From positions 1 to 25,058 of the IMG/VR virus record IMGVR_UViG_3300037088_001235: a stretch of 25,058 nucleotides of DNA. One strand, given 5' to 3'. Positions 8,394-16,158 of the stretch are shown one piece after another. Position 1 is the first letter of the stretch; each line of letters begins with the position of its first letter. Source of the DNA: a virus. A program made the position numbers and the translations under genes. The notes under the pieces were generated by a model. It saw only the letters and a program-made list of their open reading frames with translations, did no database searches and was not told where the DNA came from.

Positions 8394-9434
8394 TTACTGG
8401 CAGATCTGATCTACCGCACACTTGCCGACCGCCGTCAGAATGCCGTTGGTGACGTGGTACATCGGCAGGCACTCGACTGCGACGGTGAGAATCTGGTCCG
8501 TCTCCGCGATCTCAACCACCGAGTAGGTGATTTGCTGCCACGTCAACTGGAGCGAGTTGCTCACGTCGTACGCCAGCGTGACGACCGCCGTGCCGGTCGT
8601 CTGCGCCTTGAGCTTCGTGTACTCGTCCGATCCGTTCATGAACCGCGCGACGAACTTCAGGTTGCCCGCACGGTTGCCGAACTCCAGCCGCCCGCGAATC
8701 GCGCCGGTGGTCCCGTCGCCCGCCGTCTGGAAGCCGGAGCCCGGGAAGAAGCCCGCATCCATCCGGATGTTGTTCTTCCAGCCAGTCTCCAGGGAGACGA
8801 TGTTCTTGTTGGTCACATAGTCGACGCCGTTGATCGACAGCGTCAGCGAAGCGGACGGCAGGAGCTTCTCAGCGGTCGCGGCGGGCATCGTGATGCCGGT
8901 CGCGGTGTCGATCATCTTGCCGGAGCCGACCAGTTCGACGCTGATCTTGCTGTTGGCGCGGCCAGGCCCGGAGCCAACGCTGATCTGGAAGGACTCGATG
9001 GCCATCCCGACCGCTTGCCGGTCAACCACCACGCCGCCGCCAGGCCGGATCTGCTCGACGTACGAGAGGTACGGCAGGTCTGCGGCGTCCCCAGCGGAGG
9101 GGATAAGCGGAGTGCAGGTGTACACGTACGGCCCCGCGCCGGTCTTGACGACCTTCCCCAAGGCAAAACAGACCGCCCACGCGCCAATCTCCGCGCCCAG
9201 ATATTTCTCGAGGGTGACACCCACGTCCCACGCCGTCTTGAACGTGACGGTCGGGAATTCGTGGCCCTTGCCGTACTCGTCGGCGTCGTTTTCCGTGGCA
9301 AGCTTCGGGTTCGCGAGAGAGGCGTTCAACTTGCTGAAGCGCCACATATCGGCTGCGACGCTGGCGGTCACAATGTCGGCCTGCTTCTTCTTCCCGAAGC
9401 AGACCAGAACTTCCTGTAGCCTAGTCGTGGACAT
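8394..9434 (-). CDS. Major tail tube protein, 346 aa
   Basis: ATG at 9434 follows a strong GAGGAGGTAA ribosome site. The protein is beta-rich throughout, with no membrane segment, as expected for the tube subunit that stacks in hexameric rings around the tape measure protein. Typical features are an N-terminal segment ending in a Trp-Arg-Phe motif (SVAADMWRFSKL), a central domain with DRQAVGMAIESFQISVG, a Gly-rich NNIRMDAGFFPGSGF stretch, and a C-terminal ITYSVVEIAETDQILTVAVE strand. It is larger than lambda gpV (246 aa), which suggests an inserted or extra surface domain. It is followed by the chaperone gene 15 bases downstream. The assignment is from order and composition. Confidence 0.8.
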   Translation of the reverse strand: MSTTRLQEVLVCFGKKKQADIVTASVAADMWRFSKLNASLANPKLATENDADEYGKGHEFPTVTFKTAWDVGVTLEKYLGAEIGAWAVCFALGKVVKTGAGPYVYTCTPLIPSAGDAADLPYLSYVEQIRPGGGVVVDRQAVGMAIESFQISVGSGPGRANSKISVELVGSGKMIDTATGITMPAATAEKLLPSASLTLSINGVDYVTNKNIVSLETGWKNNIRMDAGFFPGSGFQTAGDGTTGAIRGRLEFGNRAGNLKFVARFMNGSDEYTKLKAQTTGTAVVTLAYDVSNSLQLTWQQITYSVVEIAETDQILTVAVECLPMYHVTNGILTAVGKCAVDQICQ

Positions 9435-9576
9435 TCGTCGTTACCTCCTCGTTGGACGGCGCGGCGCACTGGCTCCAGCCAGTGACCATGAGCGGCGTCA
9501 GTACCTCGGGCGTGGCATCAACTTCCTTCGGTTCGCCCACTCCGAAAGGCGGCTTCATCCAAACTTTGTCGGGCAT
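9421..9576 (-). CDS. Small phage protein, 51 aa
   Basis: ATG at 9576 directly abuts the TAA of the upstream tail-completion gene, and the TAG stop lies 14 bases inside the tail tube gene, so the reading frame is tightly packed between two real genes. The peptide begins MPDKVWMKPPFGVGEPKEV and continues TPEVLTPLMVTGWSQC. It is acidic, with a Trp/Pro-rich start and one Cys, and resembles unnamed small proteins I recall beside tail tube genes. It contains the ribosome site of the tube gene. No function can be assigned from the sequence. Confidence 0.7.
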   Translation of the reverse strand: MPDKVWMKPPFGVGEPKEVDATPEVLTPLMVTGWSQCAAPSNEEVTTNVHD

Positions 9577-10050
9577 TTATTGGTCTCCGATCTCGGTGAA
9601 CGTAATGGGGACTTCGAAGTAATCCAGGCCCTCCGCGTCCGTCTGGCGTTGGATCAACGGCAGGTCCATCGGGTGGCAGTCGGGGTGGATCGAGGTATTC
9701 AACATCTGCTGCCCTCCGTGCGCTGGTACGCCCTTCGTGATGAGCCGGAAGATCCGGTAGTACGGAGTGGGCGGGTCGCCATCGACCGTCTCACGCGCCC
9801 GGACGAACAGCGTCACCTGATGCTTCCACACGTCGAAGCCGCCGAAGGTGCCAGGCCCAGTGCCCTGCCAAGCAGCCATGATCGACGGCGCGGGCATCGA
9901 GTGGATCGCGTGCGTGAGGCTGACCTTTTTCGGGTACTGGTCGTGGTACGCGAAGATCCGGCCTGGGTCGCCAGCCATCTCGACCAGCAGTTCGGGAATG
10001 TCTTGCAGGACCGCGACGAGGTTGTCTACCAGGACGGAGGTGTCAATCAT
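9577..10050 (-). CDS. Tail completion/terminator protein (gpU position), 157 aa
   Basis: The start overlaps the stop of the upstream gene by four bases (ATGA), and its own TAA abuts the next ATG. The length and the place just before the tail tube gene fit the tail terminator, which caps the finished tube and forms the joint with the head (lambda gpU, 131 aa). An N-terminal helix (VLVDNLVAVLQDIPELLVEM) is followed by strands such as FDVWKHQVTLFVRAR and a C-terminal DYFEVPITFTEIGD, an alpha/beta layout like that of terminator proteins. No catalytic motif is seen. It may equally be another neck component. Confidence 0.65.
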   Translation of the reverse strand: MIDTSVLVDNLVAVLQDIPELLVEMAGDPGRIFAYHDQYPKKVSLTHAIHSMPAPSIMAAWQGTGPGTFGGFDVWKHQVTLFVRARETVDGDPPTPYYRIFRLITKGVPAHGGQQMLNTSIHPDCHPMDLPLIQRQTDAEGLDYFEVPITFTEIGDQ

Positions 10051-10499
10051 TGCTTACCGCCAAGGCTGCGTTCGATGACCATCCGCGGCGCGATTTCCGC
10101 GAGGAGTTGCTGCGCGGTCTGGTGGACCACTTGGCGATTCTTGGGTGAGAAGACTGCCCAGGGCTCGATCTTGCTGGTGATCCACGCCTTGATCCGGTCC
10201 TTGCGAGTCGAGTTGCTGGCCTTGGCCTTGTTTTCGCTCACCGACCGGACCTGGAAGTTCCGGAGCATATTGCCGGTCAACATCAGATCCCGGCGATTGC
10301 CCTTGCCCATCTTGGTCTTGCGAATTGCGTAGTAGCGGGAGAGAGGCTTCGCCGCGCCATCGTTCGGTCCCTGCGCCGCCGCCAGCCGGTTCTTGACGGA
10401 CGCCAGCCCGACGTTGCCGATCTTGAACATCTGCGCCTGCTTGATGTTGAGCCGGTCGAGACGCGCCTCTTTCTTCTGGTAGATCCTGACCGAAGCCAT
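10047..10499 (-). CDS. Putative neck / tail-completion protein (gpZ position), 150 aa
   Basis: ATG at 10499 lies 7 bases beyond the previous stop. The protein is very basic, rich in Lys and Arg, with segments IYQKKEARLDRLNIKQA and YYAIRKTKMGKGNRRDLMLT, then MLRNFQVRSVSENKAKASN. Proteins of this type (lambda gpZ, HK97 gp10 and the wider virion-morphogenesis group) sit between the head-tail joining and terminator genes and complete the tail end that docks to the head. The basic surface would suit contact with DNA or the acidic connector. The exact family cannot be decided by eye. Confidence 0.6.
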   Translation of the reverse strand: MASVRIYQKKEARLDRLNIKQAQMFKIGNVGLASVKNRLAAAQGPNDGAAKPLSRYYAIRKTKMGKGNRRDLMLTGNMLRNFQVRSVSENKAKASNSTRKDRIKAWITSKIEPWAVFSPKNRQVVHQTAQQLLAEIAPRMVIERSLGGKQ

Positions 10500-10506
10500 A
10501 GGAGCC

Positions 10507-10803
10507 TCACGCCGCCGCGCGCATGGAAAGCACGATGCCGCCCATCGAGTCGACGTTCACTTCGAATACCGTGTACGTCACGCCGTCAAGGACCACCACG
10601 TCCCCATGCTCCGGGTGGGTGGTGAAGTCTGCCAGGCCAACGAAGAGACGTGCGTACAGGCCCTCGCGGTGACGCTCCTCGTCGGAGTCCTTCATCACGA
10701 CGCCCATAACGGCGAACGGCGCGTCGGTGCCCTGCTGGTAGGACACCGCCGTCCCGAACGTCTTGACGCACGCCTTGTTGAGCGCGGCAAATGGATCTGC
10801 CAT
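10507..10803 (-). CDS. Head-tail joining protein (gpFII-like), 98 aa
   Basis: The protein starts MADPFAALNKACVKTFG and continues with strands AVSYQQGTDAPFAVMGVVMKD, LYARLFVGLADF and GDVVVLDGVTYTVFEV. This is the order seen in the small lambda gpFII family: an N-terminal helix, a variable loop, a strand followed by a Gly-Asp turn and a final beta strand. FII binds the portal-gpW complex and provides the surface onto which the finished tail attaches. Length 98 compares with 117 for lambda FII. The position after the capsid group and before the neck genes agrees. Confidence 0.7.
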   Translation of the reverse strand: MADPFAALNKACVKTFGTAVSYQQGTDAPFAVMGVVMKDSDEERHREGLYARLFVGLADFTTHPEHGDVVVLDGVTYTVFEVNVDSMGGIVLSMRAAA

Positions 10804-10807
10804 TGGA

Positions 10808-11287
10808 TTAGCTCAGGATGTGGACCCGATACGAGACCTTCACGCGCAGCACAGCGTCGTTGGCTGCGTTGCCGGTGAACTCGCCCGCGCCCATGTTGTG
10901 CAGCACGAGCGGCTGGTTCTCGCACCCCGTCCGCGCGGTGATCGGATCGAGTTTCACCAGGCCGTACGTCACCTGATCCGCAGCCTGATCGATGAAGCCG
11001 GTCGTCTCGATGGTCTGCGACACCTGAACGCCCGCCCCGTTCTGGTATTTGATCGCGAGGTTGGCCGTGGCCTCCACCAGGACGTTCGCGCCAGCCTTGA
11101 GTTGCAGGACCGCCGACAAGAACTCCAGCACCTTGCCAACGCCAGGCGCGGGTACAAGCGTCTTCGGCGTGGCGCGAACCGCCTTGATCTCGGCGTTCGC
11201 CACGAGGACGTCCGCGAACTTGAAGTCCGCGCCGCCCTGATTCAGCAGAGGTACGACGACCTTGCCCTTAAACTTTTGCGCGCCCAT
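10808..11287 (-). CDS. Putative virion structural protein, 159 aa
   Basis: ATG at 11287 was chosen because GGAAGGAG lies at good spacing before it and the frame upstream is Arg/Cys-rich and overlaps the neighbouring gene. The protein opens MGAQKFKGKVVVPLL and contains FKFADVLVANAEIKAVRATPKTLV, GAGKVLEFLSAVLQL-type strands, QTIETTGFIDQAADQ and a final VLRVKVSYRVHIL strand. It is beta-rich and lacks membrane segments. I recall similar unnamed proteins next to capsid genes. It may be a head surface or decoration protein; this is inference from fold type and context. Confidence 0.75.
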   Translation of the reverse strand: MGAQKFKGKVVVPLLNQGGADFKFADVLVANAEIKAVRATPKTLVPAPGVGKVLEFLSAVLQLKAGANVLVEATANLAIKYQNGAGVQVSQTIETTGFIDQAADQVTYGLVKLDPITARTGCENQPLVLHNMGAGEFTGNAANDAVLRVKVSYRVHILS

Positions 11288-11525
11288 GGGGTTTCTCCTT
11301 CCGGTTCTTGGTTTGGGGATTTGCGGAAGGCTCGACCTGCTCAACCTTCCGCGTTTCGAACAACTGGCGCATGCGCTGCAAGTACAACCGGCGCGGTCCC
11401 GGTTCGTCCGGAGGAGACGGCATCGCCTCCCCCGGTTTGAACCGGACGCCATTGAAGACCGGCAAGCGCGCTGTCGCCAGGAACGAGGCCGAGGGATCGA
11501 ACCTCGGCAGTGAACGGTAAGCCAT
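11268..11525 (-). CDS. Small protein after major capsid gene (gpFI position), 85 aa
   Basis: ATG at 11525 has GGAAGGAGG at proper spacing. The stop TAA lies 20 bases inside the next gene. The peptide begins MAYRSLPRFDPSASFLATARLP, with a Pro-rich middle (GEAMPSPPDEPGPRRLYLQRM) and a Lys/Arg-rich tail. It is low in order-promoting residues, so it may be partly disordered. It occupies the place of lambda gpFI, a packaging accessory protein, but I see no sequence resemblance that would justify the name. Extension of the frame further upstream is rejected, as it runs into the capsid gene. Confidence 0.65.
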   Translation of the reverse strand: MAYRSLPRFDPSASFLATARLPVFNGVRFKPGEAMPSPPDEPGPRRLYLQRMRQLFETRKVEQVEPSANPQTKNRKEKPHGRAKV

Positions 11526-11539
11526 CGGAGCCTCCTTCC

Positions 11540-12529
11540 TTACGCAATCGCCGTGGTGAAGAAGTACCCGAGTTCGGGCGCCACCAGTTTGATGTCGAAC
11601 GCCATCTCGATCTCCACGATGTCGGACGAGATGATCTCCCAGCGATACCGCTTCACACGGTTGCCCTCGTTGCCCGCGCCCAGGTAGCCGGTCCACCCGA
11701 AGGTGTACGCAGCAGAAGGCGTGAGCAGGCCCGGATTCGCGGCCACGTTGCAGAGCAAGGCGCTCTTGGCACCGATGAAGGAGTGCGCTGCGGTGACACC
11801 TTCACCTGCGGTGTTTTCGATGGACCCCATCACGAGGATGCGGTCGATCTCAAGGATCGCCGCCAAAGCCTCGCGGGTGATCCGCGCGGGACCGCCGTTC
11901 GTCTGGCCGTACTTCACGCGGTCCACCAGATCAGGGTGGTCCACGAGTTTGAGCCACACCGGTTCGGAGATGACCAGGGTGTTGGCGGGATAGCCGGTGG
12001 CCTGCTTGATGGCGAGCTTACCGGAGCGAATGTCCTCGATGGGGTTCGATGCGGGATCGTTCCACTGGAGAAACTGGGTGGCGAGCGGGCCTGCGGCGAC
12101 GCCCGTCATGTCGGTATTCCACTTGCCGGTCGTGAACAGGTTGGCCGCGAAAATCTTCTCGCGCCGGATCAACGCCTGCTGCGTCAGGAACTCCGTCGCA
12201 TCGCGGTCGATGTTGAGCACGGCGTCCGCGTTGCCGCGCAACTGGTCGGGGATCGGCTTGGCTTCGGCCCACACGTCCGCGAAGTAGGTCGGCGTGTTGT
12301 CGAGCCGGTAGCCGGAGCTTACGGCCGGAGTTCCGGGCGCGCGCTTCTGCATCTGGTCGCGGAAGAAGTCGCCGCGATTGTAGACATAGTACCGGTCGCT
12401 CTGCTTGCTGACCGGGATAACCGGGCAGACCTGCGCTGCAACGAACTGGTCCTGGGCCTGAAGATACGCGATGCTGATCTGCGTCAGCGGCGTATTGACA
12501 TGAACGTCACCGGGTGTCGGCGTGTACAT
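11540..12529 (-). CDS. Major capsid protein (gpE-like), 329 aa
   Basis: ATG at 12529 follows AGAGGAGAG at nine bases. Length 329 is close to lambda gpE (341). The sequence has the E-type HK97-fold layout. The N-terminal arm TPGDVHVNTPLTQISIAYLQ leads to FVAAQVCPVIPVSKQSDRYY, then NRGDFFRDQMQKRAPG. Next come the helix with RREKIFAANLFTTGKW, the P-domain segment YPANTLVISEPVWLKLVDHPD, the ARITREALAAILEIDRILV helix, and a final ISSDIVEIEMAFDIKLVAPE strand. It forms the capsid shell around the scaffold before protease maturation. The capsid cement gene lies upstream, separated by a terminator-like hairpin, which probably alters the ratio of the two products. Confidence 0.92.
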   Translation of the reverse strand: MYTPTPGDVHVNTPLTQISIAYLQAQDQFVAAQVCPVIPVSKQSDRYYVYNRGDFFRDQMQKRAPGTPAVSSGYRLDNTPTYFADVWAEAKPIPDQLRGNADAVLNIDRDATEFLTQQALIRREKIFAANLFTTGKWNTDMTGVAAGPLATQFLQWNDPASNPIEDIRSGKLAIKQATGYPANTLVISEPVWLKLVDHPDLVDRVKYGQTNGGPARITREALAAILEIDRILVMGSIENTAGEGVTAAHSFIGAKSALLCNVAANPGLLTPSAAYTFGWTGYLGAGNEGNRVKRYRWEIISSDIVEIEMAFDIKLVAPELGYFFTTAIA

Positions 12530-12565
12530 ACGTTTTTACTCTCCTCTCATCTGTTTTGCGGGCAC

Positions 12566-12595
12566 AAAAAAAGCCCCGCGCCCGAAGGCCGGAGC
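12566..12595 (-). terminator. Intrinsic terminator/attenuator between capsid cement and major capsid genes
   Basis: Read on the minus strand, GCTCCG GCC TTCG GGC (bulged G) CGGGGC forms a hairpin with a UUCG tetraloop and one G-U pair, followed by seven T. Only about 37 bases separate it from the capsid start, leaving little room for a new promoter. It should therefore be leaky, or overridden by an antiterminator, if capsid is made from the same transcript. Confidence 0.75.
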
Positions 12596-12621
12596 TTCCC
12601 GTGCCGCCCGCTTGTTGTCTG

Positions 12622-12987
12622 CTACCGCTGAAGGATCAGCAGAGCCGGGATGATGCTCCCGTCTCCTGCTCCCGCCGCCAGGGCCTTCGCGACGATCTTG
12701 CCGGCCGCATGCGTGATGCCCTTGCCGTTGGCGTCCGTGTCGAGCGACGCACCGTTGGCAACGGCAGCGCCGCACATGATTTTGACCACCATGCCGGGGA
12801 CCGTGTAGAACGAGCACGGACGACCCTGCGCGGCGGGCTTGTCCGCAATCACGCCGTCCGCAGCCAGACCAGCGCCGGTCGTCGCCACCTGCCCGTTGGC
12901 GTCAATCGAGCCGAAATAGAACTGCTTCGCGGAGAGGTCTGCGCTCGCCGGGACCGAAATCGCTTGGTTTCCAACTTCGTAAGCCAT
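12622..12987 (-). CDS. Capsid cement / decoration protein (DUF2190-like), 121 aa
   Basis: ATG at 12987 follows AAAGGAG. The protein has the order of the DUF2190 capsid cement family: N-terminal NQAISVPASADLSAKQFYFG, then a Gly-rich GVIADKPAAQGRPCSFYTVPG repeat, VVKIMCGAAVANGASLDTD, and a terminal Ala/Gly segment DGSIIPALLIL. Such proteins bind the expanded capsid surface and stabilise it against internal DNA pressure, filling the role of lambda gpD (110 aa). It lies between protease/scaffold and major capsid as gpD does. It has a single domain with no membrane segment. Confidence 0.82.
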   Translation of the reverse strand: MAYEVGNQAISVPASADLSAKQFYFGSIDANGQVATTGAGLAADGVIADKPAAQGRPCSFYTVPGMVVKIMCGAAVANGASLDTDANGKGITHAAGKIVAKALAAGAGDGSIIPALLILQR

Positions 12988-13025
12988 CTGTTTGTGTCTC
13001 CTTTCGTTGTGACTGGATCGCCTGC

Positions 13026-13544
13026 TTAGTTCGTCCGCACCGTTGCAGACTTCTCTGCGAGGTACTGGTTGTAAAGAGTGGGGTTGAGCTTCATCGCCTC
13101 CACGTACGCCGACGCGAACGTGATGTGCTTGCTGGCGGCGATCTGCGTGGCGGCGGCGTTCAACTGCGCCTCCGCTCCGACCGGCGAGGCGTCCACCTGC
13201 GAGTTGATCTGCGTACCCTGCGACTTCGCCGCCTTCTTCGCGAGCAAAGCCTCGCGCGCCTGCGCCACGGTCATGCGCTTGCCGATGGCTTCGGACAGGA
13301 ACTCCGGCGTCCCAGCGAGCGTGCAGAGCGCGGCGATCTCCTCGTGCTCTCCGCGAATCCGCGCTTCGATGGCGGCGGCATCCACGACCGGCGCCGCCGG
13401 AGGAGCGGCAACGGGTTCCGGCGCGGCGGGAGGTGCTGCGACGGGCGCGACCGGAGCCGGTACCTCCACAGCGGGTTGGGTTTGGGCGGGCGCGGCCACA
13501 GGAATGGGTGCGTCTGCCGGTTTCGTATCGGGCGTTTGTGCCAT
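13026..13544 (-). CDS. Nested scaffold protein (Nu3-type), in-frame internal start, 172 aa
   Basis: Met320 of the protease frame (ATG at 13542-13544) is preceded by a purine-rich GAAGGAAAGAGACGACT, giving a plausible internal ribosome site. The product would start MAQTPDTKPADAPIP, a Pro/Ala-rich linker, followed by helices EARIRGEHEEIAALCTLAG, MTVAQAREALLAKKAAK and a C-terminal VEAMKLNPTLYNQYL. Lambda makes its scaffold Nu3 in the same way from within gene C. The internal start sits exactly at the boundary between protease and scaffold parts, which supports it. Independent expression is inferred. Confidence 0.6.
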   Translation of the reverse strand: MAQTPDTKPADAPIPVAAPAQTQPAVEVPAPVAPVAAPPAAPEPVAAPPAAPVVDAAAIEARIRGEHEEIAALCTLAGTPEFLSEAIGKRMTVAQAREALLAKKAAKSQGTQINSQVDASPVGAEAQLNAAATQIAASKHITFASAYVEAMKLNPTLYNQYLAEKSATVRTN

Positions 13545-14501
13545 AGTCGTCTCTTCCTTTCCTTCTGCGATCTGCGCTTCGGCAGACGCCGTCGCGCGAA
13601 CTTGCCTCGATGCACGAGACGCTTGCGTCAGCGCGGCGAGTGCATCGTCAAAACTTCCGACCTGATCCGCGAGTCCAGCTTTGATGGCACTCTCGCTCCA
13701 GAACAGGCCAGCATCCGTCTTGCGGACGAGGGCGGCGCTGATGCCACGGTTGCGCGCCACCAGCCCCACAAACATCTCGTACAGCCGGTCCACCTCTCCT
13801 TGGAGGTTGGCGCGGGCATCGTCCGACAACGGCTGGTGCGACGAGAAGTCGTTCTTGCGCGCGCCAGCATAGACCGCCGTATATTTCCGGCCCATCTTGT
13901 CGTCCCACCCGGACTGGTCCATGTGCACCGCGATCACTCCGACGCTGCCGACGCCGCCCGTCTTGGTAACGAACACGCGTTGGGCGCTCGATGCCAGTGC
14001 GTATGCCGCGGAGAACGCCTCGTCGTTGGCGATGGCGTAACAGGGCTTCTGCTCGCGCACCGCGTACACGTCGTCCGCGAGATCGAACAACCCGCCAACC
14101 TCACCGCCAGGCGAGTCCACATCGAGCAGCACGCCTCGGATGCCGGGATCGTCGCGGGCGTCCGCGAGCATGGTCCGGATCGTTTCGTAAGACTGGAGGC
14201 CCGATTCCGCGTCCATCCAGGACGCCTTCTTGACCAGCGTGCCCGAGATCGTCAGGACCGCGATGCCGTCCGGTGTGACGGGGTACGCCTTCCGGCCAGA
14301 CGCCAGCGCGAGATCCTCCTCCTCGCTGTCGGCAGGTGCAGGGCGCGTCACCGTGACCGGCAGACCATCCACCACGAGGTGCTCGCTCAGGCCGATGCGC
14401 GGGCCAATGGCATCCAGGATCACCATCAACTTGTCGACCTGGACCATCAGCGGGACGCCGAAGACGCGCGCCGCGAGGTGCGGCAGATAGGTTTGCTTCA
14501 C
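13026..14501 (-). CDS. S49-family head maturation protease with C-terminal scaffold, 491 aa
   Basis: The start is GTG at 14501, overlapping the portal stop as GTGA, with AAAGGAG eight bases upstream. Residues about 75-300 form a SppA/ClpP-fold S49 protease like lambda gpC. They contain GVLLDVDSPGGEVGG (122-136) and EAFSAAYALASS with the probable nucleophile Ser164. GGVGSVGVI follows, then YAGARKNDFS with the probable general base Lys216; the 52-residue Ser-Lys spacing equals that of bacterial SppA. Residues 320-375 are Pro/Ala-rich and the rest is helical, fitting a scaffold. The protease cuts the scaffold and itself out of the prohead. Lambda gpC has 439 residues. Catalytic residues are assigned by pattern. 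Confidence 0.92.
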   Translation of the reverse strand: MKQTYLPHLAARVFGVPLMVQVDKLMVILDAIGPRIGLSEHLVVDGLPVTVTRPAPADSEEEDLALASGRKAYPVTPDGIAVLTISGTLVKKASWMDAESGLQSYETIRTMLADARDDPGIRGVLLDVDSPGGEVGGLFDLADDVYAVREQKPCYAIANDEAFSAAYALASSAQRVFVTKTGGVGSVGVIAVHMDQSGWDDKMGRKYTAVYAGARKNDFSSHQPLSDDARANLQGEVDRLYEMFVGLVARNRGISAALVRKTDAGLFWSESAIKAGLADQVGSFDDALAALTQASRASRQVRATASAEAQIAEGKEETTMAQTPDTKPADAPIPVAAPAQTQPAVEVPAPVAPVAAPPAAPEPVAAPPAAPVVDAAAIEARIRGEHEEIAALCTLAGTPEFLSEAIGKRMTVAQAREALLAKKAAKSQGTQINSQVDASPVGAEAQLNAAATQIAASKHITFASAYVEAMKLNPTLYNQYLAEKSATVRTN

Positions 14502-16156
14502 TTGCCCGACTCCTTTCTGGTGCGCTTCTTGGCTGGCGGCTTGGCCGGAGGTTTCGGTTTCGCGGGAGGCCCGCCCGAAGCACCCGGATCGCCAACGTCC
14601 TCCGGGCTGGTCGCCTCCACCTTCTCCGCGCCGCGCATATCGGTCCTGCGCGGGTCGGAATCGAGGATCAGTTCCAACTCGTCGGCGCGCTCATTGTCCT
14701 TCGCGATCTGCTGATCGACCGCCTCCTCGTCCTCGCCAGTCTCATTGATCGCCATGCTGCGCGACTTGAGGCCCGCCCGGATCGCGATCACCTCGGCCTT
14801 CACGTCCTTCTCCGGATCGACCCAAGCCCACTTCGGCGTGTGCCACTGCACCGCGAGGTAATCTGCGCGGTTGGCCTGGTAGTCTCGCGCATCCAACTCG
14901 CCAGCCAGCACCGCTGCCTCGATGAACGCCCGCCACACGGGGCGACAGAACTGGAAGATGAACACGCCGTACTGGACCTGCTCGCACAGCCTCCGGAACG
15001 ACAGGATGCCCGCGCGGATCGAGCTATAGCTCGTCTGCGACAAGTCGCCGGTCAGCATGTCGTACGGCATCCCCAAGCCAGCGCCGATCCGGAGCAACGT
15101 TTGGCGTTCGAACGCCTCGTAGTTGCCGCCAACGTCGGCGGGGTCGGTGAACTTCACGTCCTCGCCGGGTTCGAGGTCCATCATCGTCCCGGCTTCAAGT
15201 TGCGCCACCTGGACACCGGCTTCGGAATCCGGCGTTGCGCCTCCGGCATCCGTGGCCTGCGCGCTCGTCTGCTCGTTGCCGAAGAACGGGTCCTCCGGGT
15301 TCTGCCGGATAATGAACGCCATCATCATGGCGGCGAACTTCTTCCGGAGCAGTTCGGCGTCGTCGTACTGGTCCAACTCCCACAGCCGCACGAGAGCGTT
15401 GGCCAGCCACGGAATGCCGCGGAGTTGACCGGGGCGCATCGGACGGTACAGGTGCATCACCTCGGCGGCGGGAATCCGCAGCAGGTCGAGGTAGTTCGGG
15501 AAGAACAACCGCTCGCCCGGATGCTCCTTGTAAAAGTAGTAAGCCGTGCGGCGCCCGTCCGGATCGAACTCAATCGAGGCGCGCACGGAGTTGCCCTGCG
15601 GCGTCTCCGGAGTGGGGCGCGCGAGGTAGAACGGCAACTGCTCTGCCTCCATGACCTGGAGTTGAAGCGGGACCATCAAGCCCCAGTCCAACGCCCGCAG
15701 GTGCTTCCGTGCGAAACACTCGCCGCCCTCGACCATCGACCGGAACGCGAGCGCTTCGAGGCCGTAGAAATCGGTTACGCCAGCCGCATCGCACTCGTTG
15801 GCGAACTGCGACCAGAGCTTTTGGACCTTCTCCTTGGTGGCTTGGTCGGGATGGAGGGACTGCGGCTTGATGCCGTTGCCGATGGCGTTGCAGACCCACT
15901 CATCGATCGCCTTCGCCGCCCATCCGTCCTTGCGCGCCATGTCCCGCGAGCGCGCCACCAACTGGTCCGCGCTTTGATACCACACGGAGTTGACCGCATC
16001 GCGAGTCGTGGCCCACGACCCGAGCCTCCGGCCCGAGGTCGCAGCCTCGTACGGGGACGAACTGGCGCGGCGGGCCGGTGCGCCTCCCTGTGATCCTGCT
16101 GGCGCACCCGTCCCGCCCCGCTTGAAGCGAGTTAGAAAACTGGAAAACTTCAGCAC
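14498..16156 (-). CDS. Portal protein (lambda gpB family), 552 aa
   Basis: The start is GTG at 16156, two bases after the gpW stop; the stop overlaps the protease start. The sequence follows the lambda-type portal: TTRDAVNSVWYQSADQLVARSRDMARKDGWAAKAI-type opening (residues about 50-85), VCNAIGNGIKPQS, LRIPAAEVMHLYRPMRPGQLRGIPWLANAL at about 230-255, and the LLRIGAGLGMPYDMLTGDLSQTSYSSIRAG core near 360-390. A KWAWVDPEKDVKAE segment and a Lys/Pro-rich, probably disordered tail complete it. The dodecameric portal is the DNA entry channel and terminase docking site. Lambda gpB has 533 residues. The GTG start has only a weak ribosome site, so coupling to gpW is likely. Confidence 0.95.
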   Translation of the reverse strand: MLKFSSFLTRFKRGGTGAPAGSQGGAPARRASSSPYEAATSGRRLGSWATTRDAVNSVWYQSADQLVARSRDMARKDGWAAKAIDEWVCNAIGNGIKPQSLHPDQATKEKVQKLWSQFANECDAAGVTDFYGLEALAFRSMVEGGECFARKHLRALDWGLMVPLQLQVMEAEQLPFYLARPTPETPQGNSVRASIEFDPDGRRTAYYFYKEHPGERLFFPNYLDLLRIPAAEVMHLYRPMRPGQLRGIPWLANALVRLWELDQYDDAELLRKKFAAMMMAFIIRQNPEDPFFGNEQTSAQATDAGGATPDSEAGVQVAQLEAGTMMDLEPGEDVKFTDPADVGGNYEAFERQTLLRIGAGLGMPYDMLTGDLSQTSYSSIRAGILSFRRLCEQVQYGVFIFQFCRPVWRAFIEAAVLAGELDARDYQANRADYLAVQWHTPKWAWVDPEKDVKAEVIAIRAGLKSRSMAINETGEDEEAVDQQIAKDNERADELELILDSDPRRTDMRGAEKVEATSPEDVGDPGASGGPPAKPKPPAKPPAKKRTRKESGK

Positions 16157-16158
16157 GG

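Noticed and set aside
214-9419. Long open frames on the plus strand (for example 214-1770, 5394-6848, 7836-9419)
   Set aside because: They are Arg/His/Val-rich and run antisense to recognisable tail genes. In GC-rich DNA with G/C third positions, antisense frames stay open by chance.
11288-11452. Extended N-terminus of the 159-aa virion protein
   Set aside because: The added residues are Arg/Cys-rich, overlap the real 85-aa gene, and a good ribosome site precedes the ATG at 11287.
11526-11696. Extended N-terminus of the 85-aa protein
   Set aside because: It lies inside the major capsid gene and has shadow-like composition; GGAAGGAGG marks the ATG at 11525.
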